DNA of 64,000 nt from the NCBI GenBank assembly GCA_024195265.1, contig JAJLRJ010000013.1, positions 20,443,021 through 20,507,020 on the forward strand, in the 5' to 3' direction. Both the position numbers and the translations under genes were made by a program. The DNA comes from Dendrophyllia cribrosa (taxonomy: Eukaryota; Cnidaria; Anthozoa; Scleractinia; Dendrophylliidae). The notes under the pieces are model-generated. The model did no database searches. It was given only the letters and a program-made list of their open reading frames with translations, and had not been told where the DNA came from. This document shows positions 23,876 through 32,009 of this stretch, in pieces (the stretch's first letter is position 1; every line of letters begins with the position of its first letter).

Positions 23876-24382
23876 TCACACAAATCGTTTATCATATTTT
23901 CTCTCAAACTTCTCCAAATCTAATCCCAAATCAATCACAATCCCATCAACTGCTATCATTGCTGGAAGAAATTCATTTCGATCAAATATTCCACTCCTCA
24001 AAGCAAAACGCAGATCAGTCAATGTTTTCTCGTAAGTTGTGAACGCGAACTTTGTCATTTCAATTTTGTTTGCATAATTCTTTATTTCATTCCCTGCTTT
24101 GACGACTAATCCTGCACCTGAAATCACTCCCAAAATCACAGGATTCATTGTCACTCCTCCAGCAATCGCTCCAATCGCAACAAGAGCGGAAGATGTCAAA
24201 TTCACAAACAAATTCATCTTTTTGAAATGTTTGTGAGCTCTTTTCAAACACCAAAATATTTTGTGATAGAATCGGAAGAATTGCTTGATCTCTTCCAGTT
24301 TTTCTTCCCCAATGTTGGGGTCAATATGATTGAAACTGAAGATGTTTTGTTTGTCTGTTTTCATTTTTTGAGAAGAATTCAT
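23876..24382 (-). CDS. two-transmembrane-segment hypothetical protein
   Basis: 168 residues. A charged N-terminal region (FFRFYHKIFWCLKRAHKHF) leads into two adjoining hydrophobic segments (about 55-90: LFVNLTSSALVAIGAIAGG, then NPVILGVISGAGLVVKAG). A helical tail with a region typical of membrane-associated effectors follows (YANKIEMTKFAFTTYEKTL). The first ATG overlaps the stop of the upstream gene as ATGA; a second ATG at 24364 has a better A-rich context. The layout recalls other 2TM virion or effector proteins, but no named family can be assigned. It converges on the (EP)n gene. Confidence 0.7.
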   Translation of the reverse strand: MNSSQKMKTDKQNIFSFNHIDPNIGEEKLEEIKQFFRFYHKIFWCLKRAHKHFKKMNLFVNLTSSALVAIGAIAGGVTMNPVILGVISGAGLVVKAGNEIKNYANKIEMTKFAFTTYEKTLTDLRFALRSGIFDRNEFLPAMIAVDGIVIDLGLDLEKFERKYDKRFV

Positions 24383-25317
24383 ATTTCAATGAGAACTGTT
24401 GCTTTTGCTTTGTTAATTGTACCTTTATGGAACAGGTGGAAACTAAAATCTCTTTCTTTAGGAACAGTTGAGTCGAAAGAGAATACGAGTGACTTTGAAT
24501 GTGGGGAAGAGGAAGGAGTTACTACTTTATTGAAAACGTTACCCCCTGGAATCCTGGTGTATAAAGTCATTTGAAATTGACTAGGGTCTATGTTTCCAAC
24601 ACTGTTATAAACATAAAGAGTGATTTGGATGATTTTAACATCAAAACCCAATGCCTGACGATTTACCTCGTTTGGTTCGTCAGCTGAAAAGAAGAGATAA
24701 TGGTCATTTTTGCCGTTATCGTATTTTGCTAAAATGACTGATCTGGATTTAGGCGTGAAATTCAACAACTTTTGCCCATTCATATCTAAATCAGTTTCCA
24801 TGACCATCTTCCCCGAGTCAAAAACGAAAGGAGCATCATAAACAGAACTTGGCACATCTGATTGAGAACCTTTGACGCCATAAATAATCAGATTTGCTGG
24901 ACCTTGATCAGCTGATGATGGTGTTCCTTGCCATTTCAGATCCAGATAAATGAATTCCGGTGGAGTAATCTGCCATTTATGCATGTGAATGATTGATCGA
25001 GAATAGTTGGAAAACTTCTTTGTTGATTGTTGATTGATATTCAAGCTCGTGGAAACCACGTCAACGCTCACACCCGTCATGGAAGCGGGGAAGAATTCAA
25101 TGCAAATCGTATATTCCCCTTCTGGAAGCTTCAGCATATGGAAACCAAGTCTCCCAGAGTATTCATTGAAAACATCTTTTGTTATTTTCAAATCATACGC
25201 TTTTTTATTGACCTGATGGGGTGAACTTGTAAAATCAGATAAACCAGTCACTGTTATATTATGTTCAGCTCTGGATTCACCCACATCCTCCATCAAATAC
25301 CGGAATTCATCCTTCAA
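24379..25317 (-). CDS. fibre-like protein, C-terminal part in the -1 frame
   Basis: The frame has no good ATG at its head: it is open from just after a TGA about 20 codons before the first internal Met (25293, MEDVGESRAEHNITVTG). It overlaps the end of the preceding fibre frame by 4 bp. About 300 residues look like beta-rich domains (LGFHMLKLPEGEYTICIEFF; DLKWQGTPSSADQGPANLII; FSFHLFHKGTINKAKATVLI), as in receptor-binding heads. It is most simply the distal part of the fibre gene at 25314-26264, displaced by a 1-nt frame change. No canonical slippery heptamer lies in the window where a shift would have to occur, so mutation is preferred to recoding. Confidence 0.7.
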   Translation of the reverse strand: MKDEFRYLMEDVGESRAEHNITVTGLSDFTSSPHQVNKKAYDLKITKDVFNEYSGRLGFHMLKLPEGEYTICIEFFPASMTGVSVDVVSTSLNINQQSTKKFSNYSRSIIHMHKWQITPPEFIYLDLKWQGTPSSADQGPANLIIYGVKGSQSDVPSSVYDAPFVFDSGKMVMETDLDMNGQKLLNFTPKSRSVILAKYDNGKNDHYLFFSADEPNEVNRQALGFDVKIIQITLYVYNSVGNIDPSQFQMTLYTRIPGGNVFNKVVTPSSSPHSKSLVFSFDSTVPKERDFSFHLFHKGTINKAKATVLIEI

Positions 25318-26264
25318 TGGGAGGTTGAAGATATATGCGATTCATTGACATATTTTTTAAGGTCAGCTTCTGTTTTGATCAGTTCCTCTGCCAGAGCTAC
25401 TGTCTTGTTATTTAACTGTGTATCGACATATTGTTTTGATGTTGCTTCATTGGATGTTTTTGGATCGGGAAGACCAACAAGTTTTTCTCCTCCCATATCC
25501 AATTCCCCAGTCATTGTTCCACCTGACAAAGAAAGCTTATTAGCTGTCGTGTTGGCTATCTGCCCCACCAGCTCGGAGACTGCCGTGTCCACATATTTTT
25601 TATTGACTGCTTGATCGATTGCTATTGGATCTTTCACGTTATAAACAAAATGGTTTCCCATATCCAAGCTTGTTTCCATTGGAAATGTTTCTTTCCGACT
25701 GAGAAAGATATTATTTGCATCATTATAGGAGATATAGTTGTTATAGTGCACGGCAAGATAATCAAAAGTTTGTTGCCTTGCGTTGATCACGTTATAACGA
25801 TGTTTCAAGTCAATATCTTTTGTTACCTCATGCATGTGAGCAGGTGCAGCTGGGTGATATTTTTTCAGCGTCACCATGTTCACCGCAGAAAGATCATTTG
25901 ATTCATCAGTATCCAGATTTGTGATCAACTTTCGATCCATGTCAATTTCACCGGGGAGAATCAGTTTCTTTCCCCTGAGGTCCAGATCTCCAGTCATATG
26001 GGAAGAACCATCAACCTGCAAAGAATCTGCTTTGAGTTGAATTAGTTTGGTTTCCACACTGCTTTTCAACGAGTCAACTTGATGTTTTGTAACTGCATCA
26101 CCATTTGCTGTTCCTTCAGCGACATTAACTAGTTTTCTGTTTGACATATCATAATCTCCTGTGGATGTCAGCTTAAAACCAACTCCTGGCAATCCATCTC
26201 TTCCATCTCGACCCCCTCGAGAAGTGCTTGTTGTTTCAGAAAGCAATCCATTTGAGTAGCTCAT
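25314..26264 (-). CDS. collagen/phage-tail-fibre-like protein, N-terminal part
   Basis: The start is placed at the ATG of GACTTTAAAATG (26264), whose TAA is also the stop of the ATPase gene; an ORF extending further upstream overlaps that gene and is rejected. 316 residues. A short collagen-like run (GGRDGRDGLPGVG, about 18-30) is followed by repeated phage-tail-fibre style units, M/L-x-G-D/E-L-D-x-G-x-K-L, for example SLSGGTMTGELDMGGEKLVG, each ending near a YVDT or Y-containing helix. Such triple-stranded shafts carry receptor-binding heads on virions. The frame ends at TGA (25314-25316), while the head domain continues in the -1 frame. Confidence 0.75.
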   Translation of the reverse strand: MSYSNGLLSETTSTSRGGRDGRDGLPGVGFKLTSTGDYDMSNRKLVNVAEGTANGDAVTKHQVDSLKSSVETKLIQLKADSLQVDGSSHMTGDLDLRGKKLILPGEIDMDRKLITNLDTDESNDLSAVNMVTLKKYHPAAPAHMHEVTKDIDLKHRYNVINARQQTFDYLAVHYNNYISYNDANNIFLSRKETFPMETSLDMGNHFVYNVKDPIAIDQAVNKKYVDTAVSELVGQIANTTANKLSLSGGTMTGELDMGGEKLVGLPDPKTSNEATSKQYVDTQLNNKTVALAEELIKTEADLKKYVNESHISSTSH

Positions 26265-26265
26265 T

Positions 26266-26898
26266 TTAAAGTCTTGCATCAAAGTTTTTAGCAATGAATT
26301 TTCTTGGTTTATCCACATAGAGGAAAGAAAACGGATCACGTGTGGCTTTCAGATAATCTTCTTTCTTGATGTTGTTTTCCCTGCAGATCGCAGTAATTTC
26401 TTTGTTGCTTGGAAATTCAAAAATGCAAAGATGAGAACAATTCAGGCGGATATCTTTTGGTGTTTGGAAATAACTTTGTGAAAGATAAATCACAGAACAA
26501 TTCTTGTGCCGGCCTTGGATGAAATAATCAATCAATGGCTTTTGGTTTTTCTCGCAAACAAAATCATCGAAAACAACCAGTTTTTGATTCTCCCCAGATA
26601 ATTCCGAAACTGGGATGATTTCATCCTGGGATGCTTCCACGATGTTATATCCAGCTTCTTTGCTGATTGGGCGAAATGTTTTCAGCAGATGTTGATATTT
26701 GGCTTGGTCAAGATTTTTCGCATAGAGGAAGATCTTATCGTAGAAAAGCAATCTCAAAATCATATCCAGGAGAACGTTTGTTTTTCCAGATCCTGAAGGA
26801 CCACAGATCAACATTCTGAAAGTTCGATCCGGCATAAAAGGCTGCAACTGTCGAAAGTTTGTGATTGGGTCATGGCAATCATAATTTGGAATCTTCAT
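26266..26898 (-). CDS. A32/FtsK-HerA-like DNA packaging ATPase
   Basis: 210 residues, start AAATAAAATG. Walker A GPSGSGKT (33-40), Walker B LVVFDD (107-112), and a downstream sensor stretch SVIYLSQSYFQTPKDIRLNC (135-154) with a conserved Gln. The size and motif order are those of the packaging ATPases shared by Polintons, virophages, poxviruses and other nucleocytoplasmic viruses, which pump genome DNA into the capsid using ATP. It is divergent from the virion block at 26981. Nothing is missing. Confidence 0.93.
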   Translation of the reverse strand: MKIPNYDCHDPITNFRQLQPFMPDRTFRMLICGPSGSGKTNVLLDMILRLLFYDKIFLYAKNLDQAKYQHLLKTFRPISKEAGYNIVEASQDEIIPVSELSGENQKLVVFDDFVCEKNQKPLIDYFIQGRHKNCSVIYLSQSYFQTPKDIRLNCSHLCIFEFPSNKEITAICRENNIKKEDYLKATRDPFSFLYVDKPRKFIAKNFDARL

Positions 26899-26980
26899 TT
26901 TATTTCCCAGAAGACAAATTCAGATGAACATCTTGTTCAACATCATGTTCTTCATCCAAATTCATGTTTGTGGACTTAAA
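26899..26980. promoter_or_regulatory. 82-bp divergent promoter region
   Basis: It lies between the ATPase (leftward, TAAAATG) and the PPxY protein (rightward, TTAAAATG). Both start motifs are at its edges. Confidence 0.5.
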
Positions 26981-28000
26981 ATGAGTTTATTGAAATGGAA
27001 TGAAATGGCTAAAAGCAAATCTGCTTTGGGAAAAAAAATCAACTTTGTTCACGATACTATCACCCAGAAAAAGTTGGGTGAAGAAACAAGCCAAACTGGA
27101 CTAGCAAAAATGTTCCGTCCCATAACAGCAAAACTAGATGAGGTTGTTGCGTCGAATTTGAGACAACCATCCTTGCCAATTCGGAGGAGAAAGCCAACAA
27201 CCTCAAAAGTCGATCCAGGCATAGATTATTATCCAGAAGTCGATCCATTTGAAGAGATGGATGTTGGCAGTTTGTTGGATGATGAGGTTGTTGCGCCGCA
27301 AGCTGAAAAACAAGTCCCACAAACTTTTTTGGGAGAATTGAGGGAAGAGTTTGGAGGTGATCCACCTCCATATGAAGATGAAATTCCTGATTACTCTCTG
27401 GAGCCTGAGGATGAAGAACAAGAAAAGAAAAAGGAAGCAGACAAAAAAACAAAGGAAAAGAAAGAACGCAAAGAGGTTGCAGATAAATATTTGGCTGAAT
27501 TGGAGATTGATACTTATAACACAGTGGATTGGATGCTTGCAGACCCAGATATCACAGCAAAACAGAAACAAAATTATCTTGAGCAAAACATTCTTGCTGA
27601 TGCAAAACATAGAAGAAACCAGCTGAAAGGATATAAAGCTGCTTGGACGAAAAAATTCAAAAACAAAGAAATAGCTGAACAGACAATGAGAAGGGAACAT
27701 AGCAAAATAGACTTTTCCTTCAAAGTTCTGAATGATTACATAAAACATTACACAAAGAAAACAAAAACATTTCAGGGTTCTGGGTTGAAAAGAAGAAAAA
27801 AAGGTGGAGCCATCCGCTTGTTCTCCAATCCCAAAGATCTTCTCCAGAAACTTGAGGTAATCATTGGCTCCATTCTTGCTGGAAACACAAATCTGGCAAT
27901 CAGAAACACTGGAGTGGGCATTCTTGATCTTCTCCTGAAAGAGTCAGTTATCAACAAATCCCAGCATGAAAAGCTGTTCAAAAACTATTTCAAACCATAA
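26981..28000 (+). CDS. PPxY-containing virion protein (hypothetical)
   Basis: The start is set at the ATG of GACTTAAAATG (26981) rather than an upstream in-frame ATG at 26924, because the motif is shared with its neighbours. 339 residues. GDPPPYEDE (about 147-155) carries a P-P-x-Y late-domain-type motif, which in other viral proteins recruits WW-domain ubiquitin ligases. A lysine/glutamate-rich coiled region (about 165-195) follows, then GSGLKRRKKGGA, a possible processing or nuclear-targeting site. A helical C-terminal domain ends the protein (IIGSILAGNTNLAIRNTGVG). Position and composition suggest a minor virion protein with a role like adenovirus pVI; this is inference. Confidence 0.72.
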   Translation: MSLLKWNEMAKSKSALGKKINFVHDTITQKKLGEETSQTGLAKMFRPITAKLDEVVASNLRQPSLPIRRRKPTTSKVDPGIDYYPEVDPFEEMDVGSLLDDEVVAPQAEKQVPQTFLGELREEFGGDPPPYEDEIPDYSLEPEDEEQEKKKEADKKTKEKKERKEVADKYLAELEIDTYNTVDWMLADPDITAKQKQNYLEQNILADAKHRRNQLKGYKAAWTKKFKNKEIAEQTMRREHSKIDFSFKVLNDYIKHYTKKTKTFQGSGLKRRKKGGAIRLFSNPKDLLQKLEVIIGSILAGNTNLAIRNTGVGILDLLLKESVINKSQHEKLFKNYFKP

Positions 28001-28001
28001 A

Positions 28002-28760
28002 ATGGAAAGAGAAATCGTCCTATCATCTTACGCCGTTAAGAACAGACAAAACAAACCTGCAGATTTCACAACAAAATTCAATCAGCCAATTATTCTTGAT
28101 CAGAATGAACAATATGTTGTTGGGCTGAAACGAATTATCAATATGAGTTTTACGTGGTATAACATCAATCCACAATATGAAAATCAACTGATCAGGTTTT
28201 CCTCTGATGGTGGGAAAACATTTTCCGATATTGCGTTTCCTGCTGGAGTTTGGGGGTATTCTGGGATGAATGATTTCATTCGGGGAGCAACAGTGGTGAA
28301 AGTCGCTGGAAAAGAGGATGTTTTTCCAATCAATCTTGCCTTCAGCAATGAAACCTTCAGAGTGACAATAACACTGGCTGAAAATTATCAACTGGATTTC
28401 ACCCAATCGAATTTCGGGGAGCTTGTAGGGTTTGATAAAAAGATTCTGAAAGAGAAAGTTAATCTTGGTCCCAGAGTTCCAAACCTCAGTCAAGATACTG
28501 ATATGTTAAACATTCATTGTGATTTGACAAATAATTCACTTGTGGATGGAGAAGAGACTGATATCATCTATTCCTTTTCCACATCTGTTCTGCAGGCATC
28601 ATACAGTTTTGAGCGTGAACCCATAAAAATAGCATTCTGCCCTGTGAATAAAAACACGATCAGCTCAATTCGAATCTATATCACAGACGGGAAAAGAAGA
28701 ATTGTCAACTTGAATGGGGCAGACACAGCATTCTCGTTGATATTAAAAAAAAGACTATAA
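28002..28760 (+). CDS. minor capsid (penton-type) protein
   Basis: 252 residues from the ATG of CATAAAATG. The beta-rich sequence and the C-terminal signature (SSIRIYITDGKRRIVNLNGA, then FSLILK) are typical of Polinton minor capsid proteins, which form a single jelly roll and occupy the capsid vertices. The gene follows the previous stop by one base (TAAAATG) and is two genes upstream of the major capsid protein, the usual Polinton order. Confidence 0.88.
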   Translation: MEREIVLSSYAVKNRQNKPADFTTKFNQPIILDQNEQYVVGLKRIINMSFTWYNINPQYENQLIRFSSDGGKTFSDIAFPAGVWGYSGMNDFIRGATVVKVAGKEDVFPINLAFSNETFRVTITLAENYQLDFTQSNFGELVGFDKKILKEKVNLGPRVPNLSQDTDMLNIHCDLTNNSLVDGEETDIIYSFSTSVLQASYSFEREPIKIAFCPVNKNTISSIRIYITDGKRRIVNLNGADTAFSLILKKRL

Positions 28761-28761
28761 A

Positions 28762-29181
28762 ATGAAAGCATATGAATTTTCTCGTTATTATCACCCCAAA
28801 CTGGGGAAGTTTGTTTATAAGCATAAAGGAACAGGAATCATTTTTGATTCCATCTTCAAGCCACTGAAAAAGATGGCAGGACCAGCCATGAAAGGAATTC
28901 TCAAGAAAGTTGCGAAACCATTTGCGAAGAAAGCTTTGGATGCAGGAATTTCTCACGCTGGAGAAAAACTTGGTAAAGCAGCAGCTGAAAAATCAGGTGA
29001 TTTGATCATGAAAAAACTGGGAAACATGAAGATTGGAAAACCATCTACGAGTCCTGCGAAACGAGGACGAAAACCACAATCACTCTCGGCTTCGCTCTCG
29101 GCTTCGCTCCCTGTGAAACAACCACAGAGAGAAAGTGCAACTGACATCCTGAATAGACTGATCAGTGGCCAAGGAATTTAA
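28762..29181 (+). CDS. basic core-type virion protein
   Basis: 139 residues, start CTATAAAATG. Strongly basic (KGILKKVAKPFAKKALDAG; PAKRGRKPQS), with a simple Ser-Leu-Ala tract encoded by ctcggcttcgct repeats and a short C-terminal helix (SATDILNRLISGQG). Basic DNA-condensing proteins of this size sit next to capsid genes in Polintons and adenoviruses (pVII/pX-like). Function inferred from composition and place. Confidence 0.75.
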   Translation: MKAYEFSRYYHPKLGKFVYKHKGTGIIFDSIFKPLKKMAGPAMKGILKKVAKPFAKKALDAGISHAGEKLGKAAAEKSGDLIMKKLGNMKIGKPSTSPAKRGRKPQSLSASLSASLPVKQPQRESATDILNRLISGQGI

Positions 29182-29195
29182 AATAATCTATTAAA

Positions 29196-30482
29196 ATGGC
29201 TTTTCGATCGAATGAATATCTCCAAAGAAATGAATTAGTAAGATTCCAGTTGGATGATGTTATCAGAGCCCCAGCAAATGGGCAACATCAAGCAAAAAAT
29301 GGTTATAAATTCACCATCAATGACAGATCAGCGTTTTATGACTGGCATAACGCTTATTTTGAAGTGCAATTTCAACTCCAGAAATTAGCAGATGGTGCTG
29401 GATATGCTGCTGCTGATAGGATAACAGTGATAAATGGCTCACATTCCCTGATAAAACACATGACAATCAGATCTGTAGGGAAGATTGTTTACGAACCTGA
29501 CAATCTGCATAAAGTTACTTTTGTTAAAAATCTATTGGAATACTCAGATGACTTCAGCAGATCAGTCGCAAAAAACAGTTTCTGGTATTTGGATGTGAAT
29601 GCGACAACAGCTGCGAATAACACAGGATTTGAAGCGAGAAGAATCCAAACTCAGGCAGTTCGAGACAATGGAACTGGAGGGGCAAAAGATGTTAATTGCA
29701 TTATCCCCCTGAATCGTTTCTCCTTTTTCGAAGAACTGGAAGATAGGATGTTGGTCCCAATGCAGCTGCAATTCGAAATTAATCTTCAACAGGATGATGA
29801 ATTGATTCATATGGCAAATGGCACGGATCCTGGAAGAGTTGTTATCAACAGATTTTTGCTTTGGGTGCCGAGATTGACACCAAAAGATTCTCTTTATGAC
29901 AAATTTATCAGTTCATTCCTGAAAGAATCACAATGGAAATATCTGAGGGAGATATATGATCAATCACCTCCTACACAATCATCAGGATTCTTCCAGATTT
30001 CAGCGAGCATTGACAATGTAAAGCATATTTTTGTCTGGCTGAAAAGAGCAGCTCCACCCAATGATGACCCTGCAGAAGATAACCCATATCTCTTTGACAC
30101 TTTCAAGCTGAATGCAGCAAATGCAAACTCATCCCTGTCAACTTGCAGATTGGAGTATGGAAATGGAGTGTTTTACCCTGAAACTGATTACGACACGGAA
30201 TCGAAAGTCAGAATCTTCAATGATGTCATGGCTTATGCAATGAGGAAAAATGACTTCAACACTGGGACTCAGTTGAATTTGGCTAACTTTCAATCTCTCT
30301 TCAGCCTCATTTATTTCGACTTGTCTTACCAAGCTGAAAAACCAACACGAGATCCCAAACAGTTGATATTTCGATATACACTGAATGCCAATGCAGCTGC
30401 AGCCTTCAATGTGCATGCAGTCGTTCTTTATGAGGAAACAGCTAAGATTGATAAAGTTGGAAATGAGCTGGTTATTGCCTAA
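29196..30482 (+). CDS. major capsid protein (double jelly-roll)
   Basis: 428 residues from CTATTAAAATG. The N-terminus (NEYLQRNELVRFQLDDVI), the mid-region NRFSFFEELEDRMLVPMQLQ and the SLIYFDLSYQ block before the end are characteristic of Polinton major capsid proteins. The double jelly-roll fold makes trimers that tile an icosahedral shell. The length is as expected, with no stop or frame break. The stop is followed by a GC-rich run of gagcg units. Confidence 0.92.
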   Translation: MAFRSNEYLQRNELVRFQLDDVIRAPANGQHQAKNGYKFTINDRSAFYDWHNAYFEVQFQLQKLADGAGYAAADRITVINGSHSLIKHMTIRSVGKIVYEPDNLHKVTFVKNLLEYSDDFSRSVAKNSFWYLDVNATTAANNTGFEARRIQTQAVRDNGTGGAKDVNCIIPLNRFSFFEELEDRMLVPMQLQFEINLQQDDELIHMANGTDPGRVVINRFLLWVPRLTPKDSLYDKFISSFLKESQWKYLREIYDQSPPTQSSGFFQISASIDNVKHIFVWLKRAAPPNDDPAEDNPYLFDTFKLNAANANSSLSTCRLEYGNGVFYPETDYDTESKVRIFNDVMAYAMRKNDFNTGTQLNLANFQSLFSLIYFDLSYQAEKPTRDPKQLIFRYTLNANAAAAFNVHAVVLYEETAKIDKVGNELVIA

Positions 30483-30517
30483 AGCGGAGCGGAGCGGAGC
30501 CCGGAGCGAAGCGAAAA
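30483..30517. repeat. gagcg-rich simple repeat after the capsid gene
   Basis: A GC-rich run (gcggagcggagcggagcc, then ggagcgaagcg) stands out in the AT-rich element. Similar gcggagc words occur inside the next gene (31168-31235) and, inverted, at 29087-29112 and 33608-33640. Confidence 0.6.
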
Positions 30518-30535
30518 CATATGTTATCATTAAAA

Positions 30536-31408
30536 ATGACAACATATCACCCATACAAAGTAAATTTGTCTGAAGGGCAAAAACAAAAGCTTGGAAGAGC
30601 ATTCAGAACAAACATGCCTATCACCCTGAGATTGAAAAACAATCAAACAAGTGGAAATGATGAACTGATGCTGACAGCCAATCAAATAAAAAGAATCACA
30701 AAAGCAAAATCTCTGGGAAATGGAGTTGAGATTAAGATAACAAAAACACAAATCAGAAAAGTAATGAAACAAGGTGGAAGTCTATTTTCTGCTATTATTC
30801 CTTTAGCCAAAACACTTGCACCAACCCTAGCTAAAACACTGGGATTATCAGCACTTGCTGGTTTGGCGAGTGAAGGAGCAAGTCAAGTAGTTAAAAAGAT
30901 AAGCGGAAGCGGCGGCCAGATTGGTGGGTTTCTCATCCCCCAAGATAAAATTCAGAAACTGATTGACAATAAACATTTGTTGACAAATAAACAGAAACAG
31001 GATATTTTGGTTGCCCTGCAATCAGGAGGACAAGTTGTGATGAAACCATCTGCCAAACAATCTGGTGGAGCACTTGGCACCATTCTGGCAAGTATTGGAA
31101 TCCCATTGGCTCTTGACATGGTGAAAAACCTATTTGGAAAAGGAGCTCCAAGAGTTGGCAGACCAAAAGGGAGCGGAGCGACCTCTGGAAAAGGTGCTCC
31201 CAGAGTTGGACGACCAAAAGGGAGCGGAGCGACCTCTGGAAAAGGTGCCCCTAGACTGGGAACTCCTTGGGCAAGACCTCCTCCATTCATTGGAAGTTGG
31301 GGAAACTCTGTTGGAATGGGAAAAAAAAAATCAAAAAAGGGCAAAGGACTTCTGCTGGGATCGAAAAGTCCATTCAACAGCATTCCAATTCTCGGGGCAC
31401 TTCTGTGA
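30536..31408 (+). CDS. hydrophobic/basic structural protein, 0-frame partner of the protease
   Basis: The start is at the ATG of CATTAAAAATG; an upstream in-frame ATG at 30521 lacks the motif. 290 residues. N-terminal domain (YHPYKVNLSEGQKQKL), a glycine/alanine hydrophobic helix (about 84-115), GGFLIPQDKIQKLIDNKHLL (about 130-150), a second hydrophobic segment, two tandem copies of a 17-residue basic repeat (GKGAPRVGRPKGSGATS) and a conserved-looking end (GLLLGSKSPFNSIPILGALL). Such proteins are common in Polintons before the protease and are probably virion components cut at Gly-Gly sites. Its 3-prime part contains A-rich slippery sites, and the protease overlaps in the -1 frame. Confidence 0.8.
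   Translation: MTTYHPYKVNLSEGQKQKLGRAFRTNMPITLRLKNNQTSGNDELMLTANQIKRITKAKSLGNGVEIKITKTQIRKVMKQGGSLFSAIIPLAKTLAPTLAKTLGLSALAGLASEGASQVVKKISGSGGQIGGFLIPQDKIQKLIDNKHLLTNKQKQDILVALQSGGQVVMKPSAKQSGGALGTILASIGIPLALDMVKNLFGKGAPRVGRPKGSGATSGKGAPRVGRPKGSGATSGKGAPRLGTPWARPPPFIGSWGNSVGMGKKKSKKGKGLLLGSKSPFNSIPILGALL
31321..31382 (+). promoter_or_regulatory. candidate -1 ribosomal frameshift signal 1 (structural protein to protease)
   Basis: A AAA AAG at 31333-31339 lies in the 0 frame of the upstream gene, with two A AAA AAA heptamers just before it (31321-31330). A 6-nt spacer (31340-31345) is followed by a 6-bp stem GGACTT/AAGTCC (31346-31351 with 31366-31371). The loop word TGCTG (31353-31357) can pair with CAGCA (31378-31382), giving a possible pseudoknot. 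The protease frame is open from 31255, so a shift here joins the two frames. Confidence 0.7.
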
Positions 31409-31848
31409 GACCTCCTAAATTTGTAATTAAACCGCTGTCAAATATTGATCTGTTGAATTGGATTGAATATCTGGGGATTCCCAATTTCAAAGGAATATAT
31501 GCAAGAGATGAAGCTATGCCCAAAAAACACAGCCCATGCATCATCAATCTTGATTCGCTTAAAAATGCGGGGACTCATTGGGTTTGTTGCGTCCCATCGC
31601 ATGATAAAAAGTTCTTGTGGTATTTTGATAGTTTCGGCATGGGCTATCCTCTCGAATTTAAAAGTTCCAAACCTGTAATTTGGAACAGCAGTCAGTATCA
31701 AAACATCAACAGTGTTCTTTGCGGGTATTATTGCCTCTTCTTCCTGCATCAATGGTCGCAGGGGAAAGATTTCTATGATATTCTCCAACCTTTCAGTTTG
31801 ACTGATACAATGCAAAATGAGAAATTCATAAAAGATTATTTCAATTAA
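31339..31848 (+). CDS. adenain-like cysteine protease, -1 frame, no ATG
   Basis: The frame is open from 31255 to TAA at 31848 but has no ATG before the catalytic domain; the coordinates given start at the presumed shift. The order His in GTHWVCC (codon at 31576), Asp in WYFDSFG, Gln in SQYQN and Cys in SVLCGYYCLFFL is that of the adenovirus/Ulp1-type protease, which matures capsid proteins. All four catalytic positions are intact. The frame is -1 relative to 30536-31408 and overlaps its end. Alternatives to frameshifting are use of GTG at 31405, or a lost ATG that once overlapped the upstream stop. Confidence 0.88.
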   Translation, partial: GQRTSAGIEKSIQQHSNSRGTSVRPPKFVIKPLSNIDLLNWIEYLGIPNFKGIYARDEAMPKKHSPCIINLDSLKNAGTHWVCCVPSHDKKFLWYFDSFGMGYPLEFKSSKPVIWNSSQYQNINSVLCGYYCLFFLHQWSQGKDFYDILQPFSLTDTMQNEKFIKDYFN

Positions 31849-31850
31849 AA

Positions 31851-32009
31851 ATGGAATCATATTGCGTCAAAGAAAAAAGAGTCACTGGTTGCGTTGAACC
31901 ATCCGGATATATGACTGCAAAAAATGGGAGAAAAATGTTTTTCTGCCATTGCGCTTCATGCGGAATTAAAAAAACGAAATTCGTGAAACAAGGGAACTCG
32001 GGAAACTAA
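31851..32009 (+). CDS. small Zn-ribbon peptide (DUF5679-like), 0 frame of a triple ORF
   Basis: 52 residues from ATTAAAAATG to TAA. The core AKNGRKMFFCHCASCGIKKT with a Cys cluster resembles the small DUF5679-type zinc peptide found in many Polintons and large DNA viruses; the first Cys pair is relaxed (C5 and C14 instead of CxxC). Its last two sense codons are part of a G GGA AAC slippery site directly before the stop, and PLA2 continues in the -1 frame. The peptide is therefore probably both a free product and the head of a fusion. Confidence 0.72.
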   Translation: MESYCVKEKRVTGCVEPSGYMTAKNGRKMFFCHCASCGIKKTKFVKQGNSGN

